Assembly: GCA_025360455.1 (NCBI GenBank)
Contig: JANYCF010000063.1
Span: 1-55,277, forward strand
Length of the DNA: 55,277 nt
Source of the DNA: Opitutaceae bacterium
GTDB lineage: Bacteria > Verrucomicrobiota > Verrucomicrobiia > Opitutales > Opitutaceae
Reading direction: 5' to 3'
Positions 22,882 to 31,918 of the stretch are shown here, piece by piece. The first letter of the stretch is position 1, and the number at the start of each line of letters is the position of its first letter. The position numbers were made by a program, and so were the translations under genes. The notes below the pieces were generated by a model that ran no database searches, was not told the origin of the DNA, and saw only the letters and a list, made by a program, of their open reading frames with translations.

Positions 22882-25800
22882 TCAAAACTCGAACGTGTTG
22901 GTGATACTCCAAAGCTGCGTCGGGGCGATCCGCCAGGAGGCGACCGTGCCATCCGGTTGCACCGTGACAGGAATGAGGGAATCATTCTTGCCGACATTGC
23001 GTACGTTGAGCTGGACGTTGTAGGTGATTTTCTTGGACAGTTTCATCCGATAACCCACCCACAAATCGATATTGGTTTCCGCCGGTCCGTAAAAAGGACG
23101 GTTCAGGTCGAACTTGGCGGACGTGGCGAGGCCCCAGTTACTCGTCTGCGTGTTGCCGATGTAATAAAGCGGCTTGTAACCGATGATCACTTTATCCTGC
23201 CAACGGTAGCCCATACCAACATTGACTCCCTTCAAGAAACCGGTGGTGAAATCATAATTGGCGATCAGATTAGCCCGCCATTTGCGCAATTCCGGGACCG
23301 TATTGCCCTCCTGTCCCTTCACTGACAACCAAGAGGCCCAAAAATTCGCGTTCCAGTTTTGCAGCGCTGTCGTGGCGGTAGGACTGGTGCTACCACGAAG
23401 ACTGCCAGCCGCCGTGGTGTTGAGTGCCGTATTTATGCTGGTGACGAGTTTATTAAGTTCGATATCGCCCACGTTATTACGCACGGCTTCGGATTTGGAG
23501 GCATTCATCGTCAGGCGCAGCCCAGCCACCGGATTCGCATAAAACTCAAACTCCAAGCCTTTGGATACATTGTCCTCCGGGACCGACAAACCGTTGGGCG
23601 TCGTATAAGTAAGGGTCTTGAGTTGACTGATGGTCTGTTGATTCAAATCCAATTTATAGGCGTTGAAAAAAGCCGCGGGTAAACTTTTAACCAGTGTATC
23701 CCAGCCGGCGATATCAGCCGCCTGCGCTCCGATCGCCTCAAAACTACTTTGTCCAGAACCAGGTTGGTAAATCCACTGGTCAGAATTGCCACTAAGATAG
23801 CTGGTCGGGTCCGCAGAATTCGAAACCTGGAAGACATATTTATTACGCGCTGCCTGATAGTCGGTGAACAGCTGGCCGAGGTAAAAGGAGTTGAAGCCGC
23901 TCGTGCCGTCGGAGTTTACCACGGAGGTCTCATACTTGTTAAACCGCAGAGAATATTTTCCATCCTTCGTTTCGAGTAAAACGCCCACCTCTTTGGTTTT
24001 GCCCGTCGGTGGCAGCAGTGGATTATTGAGTGGACCGACTCGGCCCGCCTTAGGCTGAAAATTTTCGGACTTGTTATAAAACAGGCTTACATTCAACGGG
24101 AGCCTGTCCTGCAGGAAACGGTTAAGATGCAGGACACCGCTGTAGCTCCGGGAGATTCCATCCAACGTAAAGTTCGGAGCCTTCGACAAAGAATAGACCC
24201 CGGAATCCAAAATCGCGCGCCCTTCCGTATCGCGGTTCGCGCTCTTGCTCCAAGCCCGCGCCATATCCTTGCGGTAACCATACATTCCGACCAAGGCTCC
24301 ATCCCAGAAATACCCCTGCCAGTTGAGCGCTTTGGATTCGACATTGGTTTTCCCCAGACTGGCCCCGGTCGTGTTCTGATCGCGGTGGCCTTCCTCCGAG
24401 TTCGTGATCGTGATCGGGGTGTTGATCCAGCCGCGATAGTTGGCCGGATTTTCCGATTGGGTGGACGTGCGATACTGATGGCCCACCGGATAATTCGGAT
24501 TCTGCCAAGGATCGGCGGGATTAACCGTCGTCGCAATCCAGGTGGAATCAAAAGCCCGCGCACTGCCGCCGGTGACCACGCCGAGCGCCGTTGGGTTGGG
24601 GATGTGCGCGCCGGATGCGGTGGTAACCCCGACACCGGTCAAGGCATTTCCAAGATAAATCACCGGGTAAACCGCGCGCACGCTGGCATTGATATTTTGC
24701 GGCGCCGAACCGAAACCATTGATGAAATCCTTGTAGCCGTTGTCGGCCGAATAGTGAGTGAAATTCCGCGAGGATGACTCGCGCGTGTCATCACTGTAGA
24801 GCCCTGTTACCGTGTGGTGACCGAGCAGGCGCGTCAGAAAGGAATGGTGTGTGCCCTTGTCAAAATCGTGGCGGGCGTAAGCCGTCAGCCGAAAAGCCTC
24901 ACGATCAGCCTTCGAACTAAAGCCGCCCGCTCCGGAATCCGCAATGAAGGGACGACCGAAATTCGGATTGGCCGTACCATCGGCCTCGGTCTGAATGACA
25001 TCAACGTAGATCTGCTGCCCTTTGTCGGTCATGAAATTCAACTGGCCATTGTCGTAATGTTGGTGGTCGTAGGCGGCTTCATAACCAAACTTTCCGTCCA
25101 TAAAAGTCTGGGCCAGGTTCAGGTTATAACGTTTGAAATTCTGCCACTCATTTTTATTCGGTCCGTCAATCAGCTGATTGTAGAAATCAAAGATCGAGGG
25201 ATCGGAGAGCGAAAGATTGCGGGTGAGACCGAACTTGGCGCCGGGCAAATTAACTTTTTTAGAAATATCGCGATAGATCGTGATCGAGGACATCCGGCTG
25301 AAAGGAATACCGTTGATCCCCTTGTCGATCGCTCCGGTCGTGCTGATACCACGGATCGTGCTGGGCTCCCAGTTCACCAGCGTATTGGCGGCACTGTCGC
25401 CGCTGCTGAAGATCGCCATCGGATTGCCGAAATAGCCGGCACCAAATTGGCCGCCGAGCCATGGTTGCCAATAGGGATTTAAGGAGCCGCTGACCAGACC
25501 GCCGCTGTTGTTGTAGTTTTTGACTTGTTCGCCCCGGCCATCCGCGCCAATCGAGGCGATATTGCCATCCTGTAGTCCGCGCGCATCAAAACCTTTTTTG
25601 TTTAAATTAGCGTAGGTGAAAGGCGTGCCGTTGGCGGCATAGCCCGTGGCATTGCCGGTTGTAAACCAAGGCGTGATCGAATCGCCGGGAGTCAGACTGC
25701 GCGGGCGATTGCTCCGCACCTGGCCTTGTTCGTAATCCGCTTTGATAATGGTGTGAACCGAGCCTTTGTTCAAAAGAACCGGCTCATAGCGCACGGCGCC

Positions 25801-26889
25801 AGAAAATCGTTGGTCGAGCTGGTAGGCCGGATTTTGCTGAAACTTTTCGTTGTTCCGCAAAAGATCAAGCCGCACCGCGAGCTCTTTCGGGAGGAGTACA
25901 TAATTCAGATTCACCGTCGTACGCAGGGAACCAAAGCGGCTGTAGCGCGCCTCGACCTGCCCCTTGTTGATAAAACCGGCCGACTTGGTCCCGGCATTGA
26001 TAATACCGGCCGGACTGCCGAAGCCAAAAAGCATGGCGTTGGGCCCGCGCTGAAAATCGACCCGGTCAATATTGTAACTGTCCCAAGGAATATCCGTCAG
26101 AAAATAATTCACCGTGGTGTCGGCCGAGGCCAGGCCGCGCACCCGGGTGTTTTGATTCGGGTTGGAAAATTTGCCCGTCTCATCGAGTTGGGTACCGCTG
26201 CCCGAGTTGGCCATGTTACCATAAATATTTCCAACCTCAGTGTTGGTCGTGTATTGGAGCAGGCTTTCGTTGCTGGTCGCACCGATGTCCTTCAACATCT
26301 GGGCCGTCACCACCGAAATAGCGGAGCCCACATCGCGCAGCTCCGTGCTCAGACGATTACCGGCCAGCGAGGTTTCGGCGGCATAACCGCCACCTTCGGT
26401 GGCCGATACCTCGAAAGGAGAAAGAACGAGCACCGTCTCATCCTGGATCGCCGCCGGAGTCCGGCCCGCCGGATTACTGCTGATCGGCATCGCATCGGCA
26501 CGACGGGCCGGAGCGGGAGTTTCCCCCGCTGGGGCCGCTTTGCGTACGGCCAACGCGCCGGTCTTTTCATCCTGCACCGCCACCAAACCTGAATTGGCCA
26601 GCATGGCATCAAGCGCCTCCCGCGCGGTCCATTCACCGTGTACCGCGTTGGTCTGCTGACCGCGGATTTGCTCAACGGGATAGACAATCTGTTCACCGGA
26701 TTGCTCCGAAAACGTCTTGAGCGTCTGCACGGCGTCGCCGGCGGGCAGATCAAAGTTTTTCTTGGAAGCCGCCGCCGCAAAAACGGCGGAGGCCAGGGCG
26801 AGAGCGCAAAACGCAGCCAAGAAAAGGCCGCGGAATTTCAGTCCGGAAATCCGGTACCGTAATGAGGTAGGTGACATAGGGGTTACCAA
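22882..26889 (-). CDS. TonB-dependent receptor with STN signalling domain
   Basis: This 1335-residue outer-membrane transducer has a signal peptide (about 1-40), then an STN domain (about 45-115, FDLPAGDAVQTLKTFSEQSG ... REALDAMLANSGLVAV). A TonB-box-like LVLSPFEVSA comes near 150-160, then a plug domain and a long beta-barrel ending in the expected terminal Phe (WSITNTFEF). STN domains pass a ligand signal to a FecR-type anti-sigma factor. The fecR-like and fecI-like genes lie directly upstream in the same direction, so this is a cell-surface signalling receptor, probably for a carbohydrate given the GH2 gene downstream. ATGs at 26889 and 26877 are both possible starts. Confidence 0.95.
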   Translation of the reverse strand: MVTPMSPTSLRYRISGLKFRGLFLAAFCALALASAVFAAAASKKNFDLPAGDAVQTLKTFSEQSGEQIVYPVEQIRGQQTNAVHGEWTAREALDAMLANSGLVAVQDEKTGALAVRKAAPAGETPAPARRADAMPISSNPAGRTPAAIQDETVLVLSPFEVSATEGGGYAAETSLAGNRLSTELRDVGSAISVVTAQMLKDIGATSNESLLQYTTNTEVGNIYGNMANSGSGTQLDETGKFSNPNQNTRVRGLASADTTVNYFLTDIPWDSYNIDRVDFQRGPNAMLFGFGSPAGIINAGTKSAGFINKGQVEARYSRFGSLRTTVNLNYVLLPKELAVRLDLLRNNEKFQQNPAYQLDQRFSGAVRYEPVLLNKGSVHTIIKADYEQGQVRSNRPRSLTPGDSITPWFTTGNATGYAANGTPFTYANLNKKGFDARGLQDGNIASIGADGRGEQVKNYNNSGGLVSGSLNPYWQPWLGGQFGAGYFGNPMAIFSSGDSAANTLVNWEPSTIRGISTTGAIDKGINGIPFSRMSSITIYRDISKKVNLPGAKFGLTRNLSLSDPSIFDFYNQLIDGPNKNEWQNFKRYNLNLAQTFMDGKFGYEAAYDHQHYDNGQLNFMTDKGQQIYVDVIQTEADGTANPNFGRPFIADSGAGGFSSKADREAFRLTAYARHDFDKGTHHSFLTRLLGHHTVTGLYSDDTRESSSRNFTHYSADNGYKDFINGFGSAPQNINASVRAVYPVIYLGNALTGVGVTTASGAHIPNPTALGVVTGGSARAFDSTWIATTVNPADPWQNPNYPVGHQYRTSTQSENPANYRGWINTPITITNSEEGHRDQNTTGASLGKTNVESKALNWQGYFWDGALVGMYGYRKDMARAWSKSANRDTEGRAILDSGVYSLSKAPNFTLDGISRSYSGVLHLNRFLQDRLPLNVSLFYNKSENFQPKAGRVGPLNNPLLPPTGKTKEVGVLLETKDGKYSLRFNKYETSVVNSDGTSGFNSFYLGQLFTDYQAARNKYVFQVSNSADPTSYLSGNSDQWIYQPGSGQSSFEAIGAQAADIAGWDTLVKSLPAAFFNAYKLDLNQQTISQLKTLTYTTPNGLSVPEDNVSKGLEFEFYANPVAGLRLTMNASKSEAVRNNVGDIELNKLVTSINTALNTTAAGSLRGSTSPTATTALQNWNANFWASWLSVKGQEGNTVPELRKWRANLIANYDFTTGFLKGVNVGMGYRWQDKVIIGYKPLYYIGNTQTSNWGLATSAKFDLNRPFYGPAETNIDLWVGYRMKLSKKITYNVQLNVRNVGKNDSLIPVTVQPDGTVASWRIAPTQLWSITNTFEF

Positions 26890-26962
26890 CAGAGACGGAC
26901 AGACCGGGAATTTCCTTTAGAAATAATTTCAGCAATGCAACGGCAGGCGAAATATTTCACCC

Positions 26963-27985
26963 TCATTGATGCCGGCGCAACACCACTTCGTTGCCTCGCA
27001 TCACGGCATCCACACTAAAACCGACGTCGAGCAGCCGCACAAACGTATCGACGTTATCCGCCCGAAAATTTCCACCCACCAACAGGGCGCCGGTCGCCGC
27101 ATCTTCGATCACCAGCTTGCGCTGATTGTAGCGGTTGAACTCGGCGACGACATCCGCGAGCGGCATGTCGACAAACTCCAATCTTAACCCTTGCCACGAA
27201 AGCGCCCGTTCAATTTCCGAAGGGGTGACCTCACGCACCTCGGGCACCAGAGGCAGAGTGGACGCAGCCATGTTCACCACCGCCTGCTGGCCCGCAATCA
27301 GGCTGGAAAGTTCGCGTGGCGCAGACTCCCCACTATCCGTGGCAACAGACATCTCATCCAGTCTCACTTTGCCCTCGGTCACTAAAACGGACACGGCCTC
27401 ACTGTTCAGTGCCACACTGAAAGCGGTGCCGACGGCCCGTACCGCCAGCTTGTCCGCGCTAACAATGAACGGGCGGGCCGGATTCTTCGCCACCGTAAAA
27501 TGAGCTTCACCCCGTACCAATTGCACGCGGCGCTCGGCCGGAGTGAAAGCAACATCGACCTTGGCTCCGGCATTCAATTCAACAATTGATCCGTCCTCCA
27601 AGGTCATCCGCTCTGGCCCCGGATGGATGATAGCCTGCTTCGGTGCGACCGGCTCAGCCGGCCGGTATGACCACAGCATAAACGCCACCGCCACCATCGC
27701 AGCGGCCGCCATCGCTCCTGACATCCGCCAATAACCGCGACGCGTAGGCGCGAGCAAATCTGGATTTGGCTGCGGACTGTGCACCGGACGCCATTGATCC
27801 AACTGGTTCAACGCCTGCCAGGCCTTTTCCAAACGGCCAATCGCCGTACCGTGCGCCGGGTTTTCCAACAACCATTGCAAATACGCATCCTGCTCTGCTG
27901 CGACCAGACCACGATCACGCCGCGCCAGCCACTGGGCGGCGGCGGTTTCGATGGCCTCGGGATTTGATTCGGCAGAGGAAGACAT
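26963..27985 (-). CDS. FecR-family anti-sigma factor
   Basis: This 340-residue inner-membrane regulator has an N-terminal cytoplasmic segment (AAAQWLARRDRGLVAAEQDAYLQWL) that binds the sigma factor and one membrane helix near residues 88-108. A periplasmic FecR domain follows (RMTLEDGSIVELNAGAKVDVAF, VQLVRGEAHFTVAKNPARPFIV, VRAVGTAFSV). The C-terminal part (LRLEFVDMPLADVVAEFNRYN) is an STN-like domain. It starts seven bases after the sigma factor stop, so they are one transcript. It would hold the sigma factor inactive until the STN receptor binds its ligand. Confidence 0.95.
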   Translation of the reverse strand: MSSSAESNPEAIETAAAQWLARRDRGLVAAEQDAYLQWLLENPAHGTAIGRLEKAWQALNQLDQWRPVHSPQPNPDLLAPTRRGYWRMSGAMAAAAMVAVAFMLWSYRPAEPVAPKQAIIHPGPERMTLEDGSIVELNAGAKVDVAFTPAERRVQLVRGEAHFTVAKNPARPFIVSADKLAVRAVGTAFSVALNSEAVSVLVTEGKVRLDEMSVATDSGESAPRELSSLIAGQQAVVNMAASTLPLVPEVREVTPSEIERALSWQGLRLEFVDMPLADVVAEFNRYNQRKLVIEDAATGALLVGGNFRADNVDTFVRLLDVGFSVDAVMRGNEVVLRRHQ

Positions 27986-27991
27986 GACAAT

Positions 27992-28513
27992 TTAGGGCAA
28001 TCCAAAACGGGCGAGGAACTCGGTGCACCGGCGCATGCCTATTGCCACCTGCGCCTCGACGGTGTGCTCGGCAATACCCAGCTGCAGTGCGATCTCTTTT
28101 TGCGGCAAGCCGTAGATCTTTCGCAAAGTAAGCACCTGCCGGCAGCGATCCGGCAACGACTGGATAGCTTGGGTCAAAAATTCGAGTTCCTGTTTATGGG
28201 CGGTGTTGTCGGCGGGGGTGGGCTTGTCTTCTAGGACGGATGAATCGTCGATTTCCGTTATGGTCTCAAAGGTTGCGATTTGCCGGCGGCGCATCTGGTC
28301 GAACGCGAGATTCTGCGCCGTGGTGAAGAGCAGACTCTTCGGCGATTGCACTTTGTTCAGGCAATGCACCCGCCAGACCCGGGTAATGGCTTCTTGAATG
28401 ATATTTTCCGGATCATCAATCGCCGGAAATCGCCCCCGCATCCAGGCGCGCAAAGATTCCCGATGCAATTGCACCTCGTCGGCAAACCAACGGTCGGAGT
28501 ATTCGGGCGTCAT
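27992..28513 (-). CDS. ECF sigma factor, FecI-like
   Basis: This 173-residue RNA polymerase sigma factor of the extracytoplasmic type has region 2 at about residues 18-85 (LRAWMRGRFPAIDDPENIIQEAITRVW, FTTAQNLAFDQMRRRQ). Region 4 lies at about 113-165 (AIQSLPDRCRQVLTLRKIYGLPQKEIALQLGIAEHTVEAQV). It is the first gene of the sigma, anti-sigma, receptor set and probably directs transcription of the receptor gene. The AT-rich upstream region 28514-28660 should hold its promoter; no operator is evident. Confidence 0.95.
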   Translation of the reverse strand: MTPEYSDRWFADEVQLHRESLRAWMRGRFPAIDDPENIIQEAITRVWRVHCLNKVQSPKSLLFTTAQNLAFDQMRRRQIATFETITEIDDSSVLEDKPTPADNTAHKQELEFLTQAIQSLPDRCRQVLTLRKIYGLPQKEIALQLGIAEHTVEAQVAIGMRRCTEFLARFGLP

Positions 28514-28660
28514 TTCAGGGGTAGAACAGGCGAAAATCGTCGAGGTGAAAACAACTTTCCTGATCCAAACGAGTCGAGGGCAATATTACCGAATGAGAGG
28601 ATTCGAAAATATTTTCCGATTCTTCTAACGGAAACGGCACCCACTCCGTCTTAGCAGAGT

Positions 28661-29566
28661 TCACCCCGCCTCACCCAGCTGCTCGCCCATCTTGGCGTAG
28701 ACTTCCCGCTGCTGCGCGCTGTGCTCGAGCAGGTCGGCATCGAACTTGATCCTACCGGGCTGGAAAATTGTCACCACGCACGAGCCGCCGAATTTGAATA
28801 ATCCTTTCTCGTCACCCTTGGCGACCGCGCGGTCCGGCACGAACGTCTGCAGAATCGTGCCGACCATCGTGGCGCCGATCTCGCACACGGCCACTTTGCC
28901 GAATTGCGGTGAGTCCACGAGCGTCACCATGCGTTTGTTTTCCCACAGATAAGAGAGATTGCCACGCAGTGCGACGGGCGAGACCGAGTACAGCACGCCA
29001 TTAATCAGACGCGGCTCATTCGGCTGGCCGGAGACCGGAAAATGAAACCGGTGATAATCCACCGGGCACAACCGCGAGATCAGCAGCGAGCCGCCGGCGA
29101 ATTCCGCCGCCAGCGCCGGATCACCCAAGAATGACGCGAGGGAAAACTTCTGGCCCTTTGCATAAAAACCATCCGCCGCATCCACATTCTGCAACGCCAG
29201 ATGGCGTCCATCCGCTGGCAGCACCGCCACGCGATCCCCGGCTTGGCCGGCAATGGGGCGTGCTCCGGACTTCAGCGCCCGGTAGAAAAACTGGTTGAAG
29301 GTTTTGAAAGAAAACGGGTTCTTCGCGAACTCATCCACATCGAGATTATAGTGGGTGATGAAGGGCAAAATCTTCTGCGCGCTAAAACGCCAGTTCATCC
29401 GCCAGCCATAGTAACGGGAAACCAAGGCTCGTTTGACGAACCAGTTCAAAGCCACCTGCCCCAAACTGGTCTCGTAGGTCCAGCGCAGCCAGCTCTCCCC
29501 ATAGATCTGCTCGGTCTCGATGGATTTCTTCGCGCGATTAAAATAGTGAATAGGCTCGGTGGACAT
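28661..29566 (-). CDS. psd: Phosphatidylserine decarboxylase proenzyme
   Basis: This pyruvoyl enzyme makes phosphatidylethanolamine from phosphatidylserine at the inner membrane. The 301-residue proenzyme shows the catalytic CPVDYHRFHFPVSG (Asp170, His172, His175) and the self-cleavage site FGGS with Gly261-Ser262, where the alpha chain with its pyruvoyl group would begin. The N-terminal region is the long form with YGESWLRWTYETSLGQ. The gene is transcribed away from the aldehyde reductase gene at 29875. No phosphatidylserine synthase gene is adjacent. Confidence 0.95.
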   Translation of the reverse strand: MSTEPIHYFNRAKKSIETEQIYGESWLRWTYETSLGQVALNWFVKRALVSRYYGWRMNWRFSAQKILPFITHYNLDVDEFAKNPFSFKTFNQFFYRALKSGARPIAGQAGDRVAVLPADGRHLALQNVDAADGFYAKGQKFSLASFLGDPALAAEFAGGSLLISRLCPVDYHRFHFPVSGQPNEPRLINGVLYSVSPVALRGNLSYLWENKRMVTLVDSPQFGKVAVCEIGATMVGTILQTFVPDRAVAKGDEKGLFKFGGSCVVTIFQPGRIKFDADLLEHSAQQREVYAKMGEQLGEAG

Positions 29567-29874
29567 GGACCTTGTTCATTACAGGAGCCGATTTACTTGT
29601 CACGCCCTAGCTCAAGCATAACGACAGGGGCGCATCCTAATAATTCTTAAGGTAGGGCCGGCCCTTGTGGCCGTACCGAGGAGAGTGCGATCCGGCACGT
29701 CGGCAAGCGACGGCCCTACAGTCGTGAAACCCAAGGGAATAAAAACCGGGATGCGCTCTAACGACAGGCTCGTGATCATGCCCACGCTGCTCTTATGTAA
29801 GCCGAAAGATCGAGTCGCCCAGCGCTCCCGCTACCCTTAACTTTAACTCTCCACCCAACCCACTCCTCTTTCCC
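29567..29874. other. Divergent intergenic region psd / aldehyde reductase
   Basis: This 308-base region contains the promoters of both neighbours and a family B repeat (29652-29719). No gene and no obvious operator are seen. Confidence 0.6.
29652..29719. repeat. Family B repeat, copy B2
   Basis: GTAGGGCCGGCCCTTGTGG opens and CGACGGCCCTAC closes the copy. It is the intergenic counterpart of the in-frame copies B3 and B4. Confidence 0.75.
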
Positions 29875-31032
29875 ATGGACAACTTCACCTTTCAAAATCC
29901 CACGCGTCTTCACTTCGGCAAGGGCCAGATTAGCCAACTCAGCACGGAATTTCCCGCCAATGCGCGCATTCTTCTGCTGGCCGGCGGCGGTAGCATCAAA
30001 CAAAACGGCGTGCTCGCCCAGGTGAAAGCAGCCCTGGGCAACCGCACCGTTCACGAATTCTGGGGCGTCGAAGCCAATCCTGATTTCGACACGCTGATGA
30101 ATGCCGTTGATCTGGTACGCCGCGAGAAGCTCGACTGGATTCTTCCCGTGGGCGGAGGCTCGGTGCTCGACGGCGCGAAATTCGTCGCCGCCGCTATTAA
30201 TTATCCGCGCGATCCCTGGCAAATTCTGGTCACCAACGGCACCGATGTCACCAGCGCCCTCCCGATCGGTACCGTGCTCACCCTGCCCGCCACCGGCTCC
30301 GAAGCCAACGGCGCCTCCGTGATCTCGCGCCGCTCCATCAAAGAAAAACTGCACTTCATCAGCTCGCATGTTTATCCGCGCTTTTCCGTCATCGATCCCG
30401 AAACAACTTTCTCCCTGCCCCCGCGCCAGATCGCGAACGGCATCGGCGACACCTTCTGTCACGTCATGGAGCAATACCTCACCTACCCGGCCGACGCTGC
30501 GGTGCAGGATCGTTTTGCCGAGGGCATTCTCCGCACGCTGATTGAAGTCGCACCGAAGACGCTGGCGAATCCGACCGACTACGCGGCACGCGCCAACCTC
30601 GTTTGGTCCGCCACGTGTGCGTTGATCGGCATCATCGGCGTCGGCGTGCCGCAGGATTGGGCCTCACATACCATCGGCCACGAACTCACCGCTCTCCATG
30701 GCATCGATCACGCCTGCACACTCGGGATCGTGATGCCAAATATCATGCAGCTGGAAAGATCCGCCCGCCACGCGAAACTCCTGCAGTATGCCGAGCGCGT
30801 CTGGGATTTGCGCGAAGGCAGTGAGGAATCACGGATCGATGCCGCCATCGCCAAGACCCGCGCTTTCTACGAATCGATTGGCATCAAGACGCGGCTGAAA
30901 GATTACAACGTTCCTACCAGCACTGCCGCCGAAGTCGCCCGCCGACTCACCGCCCGCGGACTGAACACGTTTGGCGATCGCAACAATCTCACGCCCGCCA
31001 AAGCCGAGCAGATCCTCCAAGCGGCAGCGTAA
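29875..31032 (+). CDS. Iron-dependent alcohol dehydrogenase / aldehyde reductase, YqhD-like
   Basis: This 385-residue group III alcohol dehydrogenase has the cofactor loop motifs GGGSIKQNG (38-46) and PVGGGSVLDGAKF (91-103). The metal ligands Asp192, His196, His265 and His279 have the same spacing as in E. coli YqhD. The start MDNFTFQNPT is also YqhD-like. Such enzymes use NADPH to reduce short aldehydes and protect against lipid-peroxidation products. The gene stands alone, divergent from psd, and is followed by a family A repeat. Confidence 0.93.
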   Translation: MDNFTFQNPTRLHFGKGQISQLSTEFPANARILLLAGGGSIKQNGVLAQVKAALGNRTVHEFWGVEANPDFDTLMNAVDLVRREKLDWILPVGGGSVLDGAKFVAAAINYPRDPWQILVTNGTDVTSALPIGTVLTLPATGSEANGASVISRRSIKEKLHFISSHVYPRFSVIDPETTFSLPPRQIANGIGDTFCHVMEQYLTYPADAAVQDRFAEGILRTLIEVAPKTLANPTDYAARANLVWSATCALIGIIGVGVPQDWASHTIGHELTALHGIDHACTLGIVMPNIMQLERSARHAKLLQYAERVWDLREGSEESRIDAAIAKTRAFYESIGIKTRLKDYNVPTSTAAEVARRLTARGLNTFGDRNNLTPAKAEQILQAAA

Positions 31033-31105
31033 GGTGGAGCGCGGCCTCTGGACGCGCTTTCTTCTTTAGGAATCAAACCAACCCGTCCAGAGGCCGGGTT
31101 CCACC
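31033..31105. repeat. Family A-type repeat A4
   Basis: GGTGGAGCGCGGCCTCTGGA and, inverted, TCCAGAGGCCGGGTTCCACC are separated by about 32 bases. It begins one base after the reductase stop codon. Confidence 0.75.
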
Positions 31106-31193
31106 TGCTTGCAAGGTTCACCGTGCGGCGCGTTAAGGACCAGCCTTCACCAAAGATTACGGCCCCGCCAGTAACGAGCCCTGCCTCACCACC

Positions 31194-31577
31194 TCACCCA
31201 ATCTGCCGGCGGAAAATCTCCGCCAGCCCGGTCTTGTCGAGCCGCTTCTCCGCGATGGCGATCATCGCATCGTAGAGTTCATTATTGGGAATCGCTGAGG
31301 TTGAAACTCCATTCAGTTCAAGAAACGCCAGCGCCGTGGTAATCGCCGTGCGTTTATTGCCATCAATGAACGGTTGATTTTGCGCGAGATGAAAGGCGTA
31401 AGCCGCCGCCAGATCGAACAAGTCACCCTGTCCGTAGAAAAATACATTCATTGGCTGCGCAAGGGCGGATTCCAAACCCGTTTCATTTCTCACTCCGTCA
31501 AGACCTCCGTGTTCCTCAAGAGATCGGCGGTGCAAAACATCCACCCTCCCCCGAGCGATAAAAAACGGCTCTTTCAC
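31194..31577 (-). CDS. Doc/Fic-family toxin-like protein, altered motif
   Basis: This 127-residue death-on-curing family protein begins at a GTG that overlaps the stop of the upstream small gene by four bases (GTGA). The Fic motif reads NQPFIDGNKRT at residues 67-77, so Gln68 stands where the catalytic His of HxFx(D/E)xNKR is expected. Phe70, Asp72, Asn74, Lys75 and Arg76 remain. In P1 Doc that His is needed to phosphorylate EF-Tu. The protein may be a weak or inactive toxin, or may use another chemistry. Together with the upstream gene it looks like a type II toxin-antitoxin pair. Confidence 0.85.
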   Translation of the reverse strand: MKEPFFIARGRVDVLHRRSLEEHGGLDGVRNETGLESALAQPMNVFFYGQGDLFDLAAAYAFHLAQNQPFIDGNKRTAITTALAFLELNGVSTSAIPNNELYDAMIAIAEKRLDKTGLAEIFRRQIG

Positions 31578-31762
31578 TGAGCCAATTTGTGCAGGAGTTC
31601 TTTGCGCTCGGAGAAAATCTTATCGGCCACCTTCTTGAAGGCCGCCTCAGCCACTTGGCTCTGACTGGCTGTCGCAGGCTGAGTCACGGCCTTGGCCTTC
31701 GCCGGTTTCTTCGCGGCGTAGGGGGCGGCAGCTTCTCCGACCATGGCGGGTTTTTTGTTCAC
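31574..31762 (-). CDS. Small probable antitoxin upstream of the Doc-like gene
   Basis: This 62-residue protein starts from a GTG at 31762 (VNKKPAMVGEAAAP). The longer frame to 31831 would add residues read from repeat-like DNA, so I prefer the short form; an ATG at 31741 is another option. It has a Lys/Ala/Pro-rich first half and a charged helical C-terminus (VAEAAFKKVADKIFSERKEL). That fits an antitoxin tail that wraps the toxin, but it has no recognisable DNA-binding domain. Identification as antitoxin rests on the 4-base overlap with the Doc-like gene. Confidence 0.55.
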   Translation of the reverse strand: MNKKPAMVGEAAAPYAAKKPAKAKAVTQPATASQSQVAEAAFKKVADKIFSERKELLHKLAQ

Positions 31763-31857
31763 GCCGCCAAGTTGGTACTCAAGCGGCCCTCTGTCAACCG
31801 GGCGGATGGGGGGAACGTGGCGTGGAATCAAATCCGCTCGATAAGCTGGATAAAAAA

Positions 31858-31887
31858 CAAGCGCGTCCGGAGGCCGCGCTCCACCAT
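31858..31887. repeat. Family A-type half repeat A6
   Basis: CAAGCGCGTCCGGAGGCC followed by GCGCTCCACC matches the closing arm of A4/A5. The opening arm is degraded in the preceding 100 bases. Confidence 0.5.
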
Positions 31888-31918
31888 TTGGCCGCCGGTA
31901 ACAACCACTGCCTCCGGT

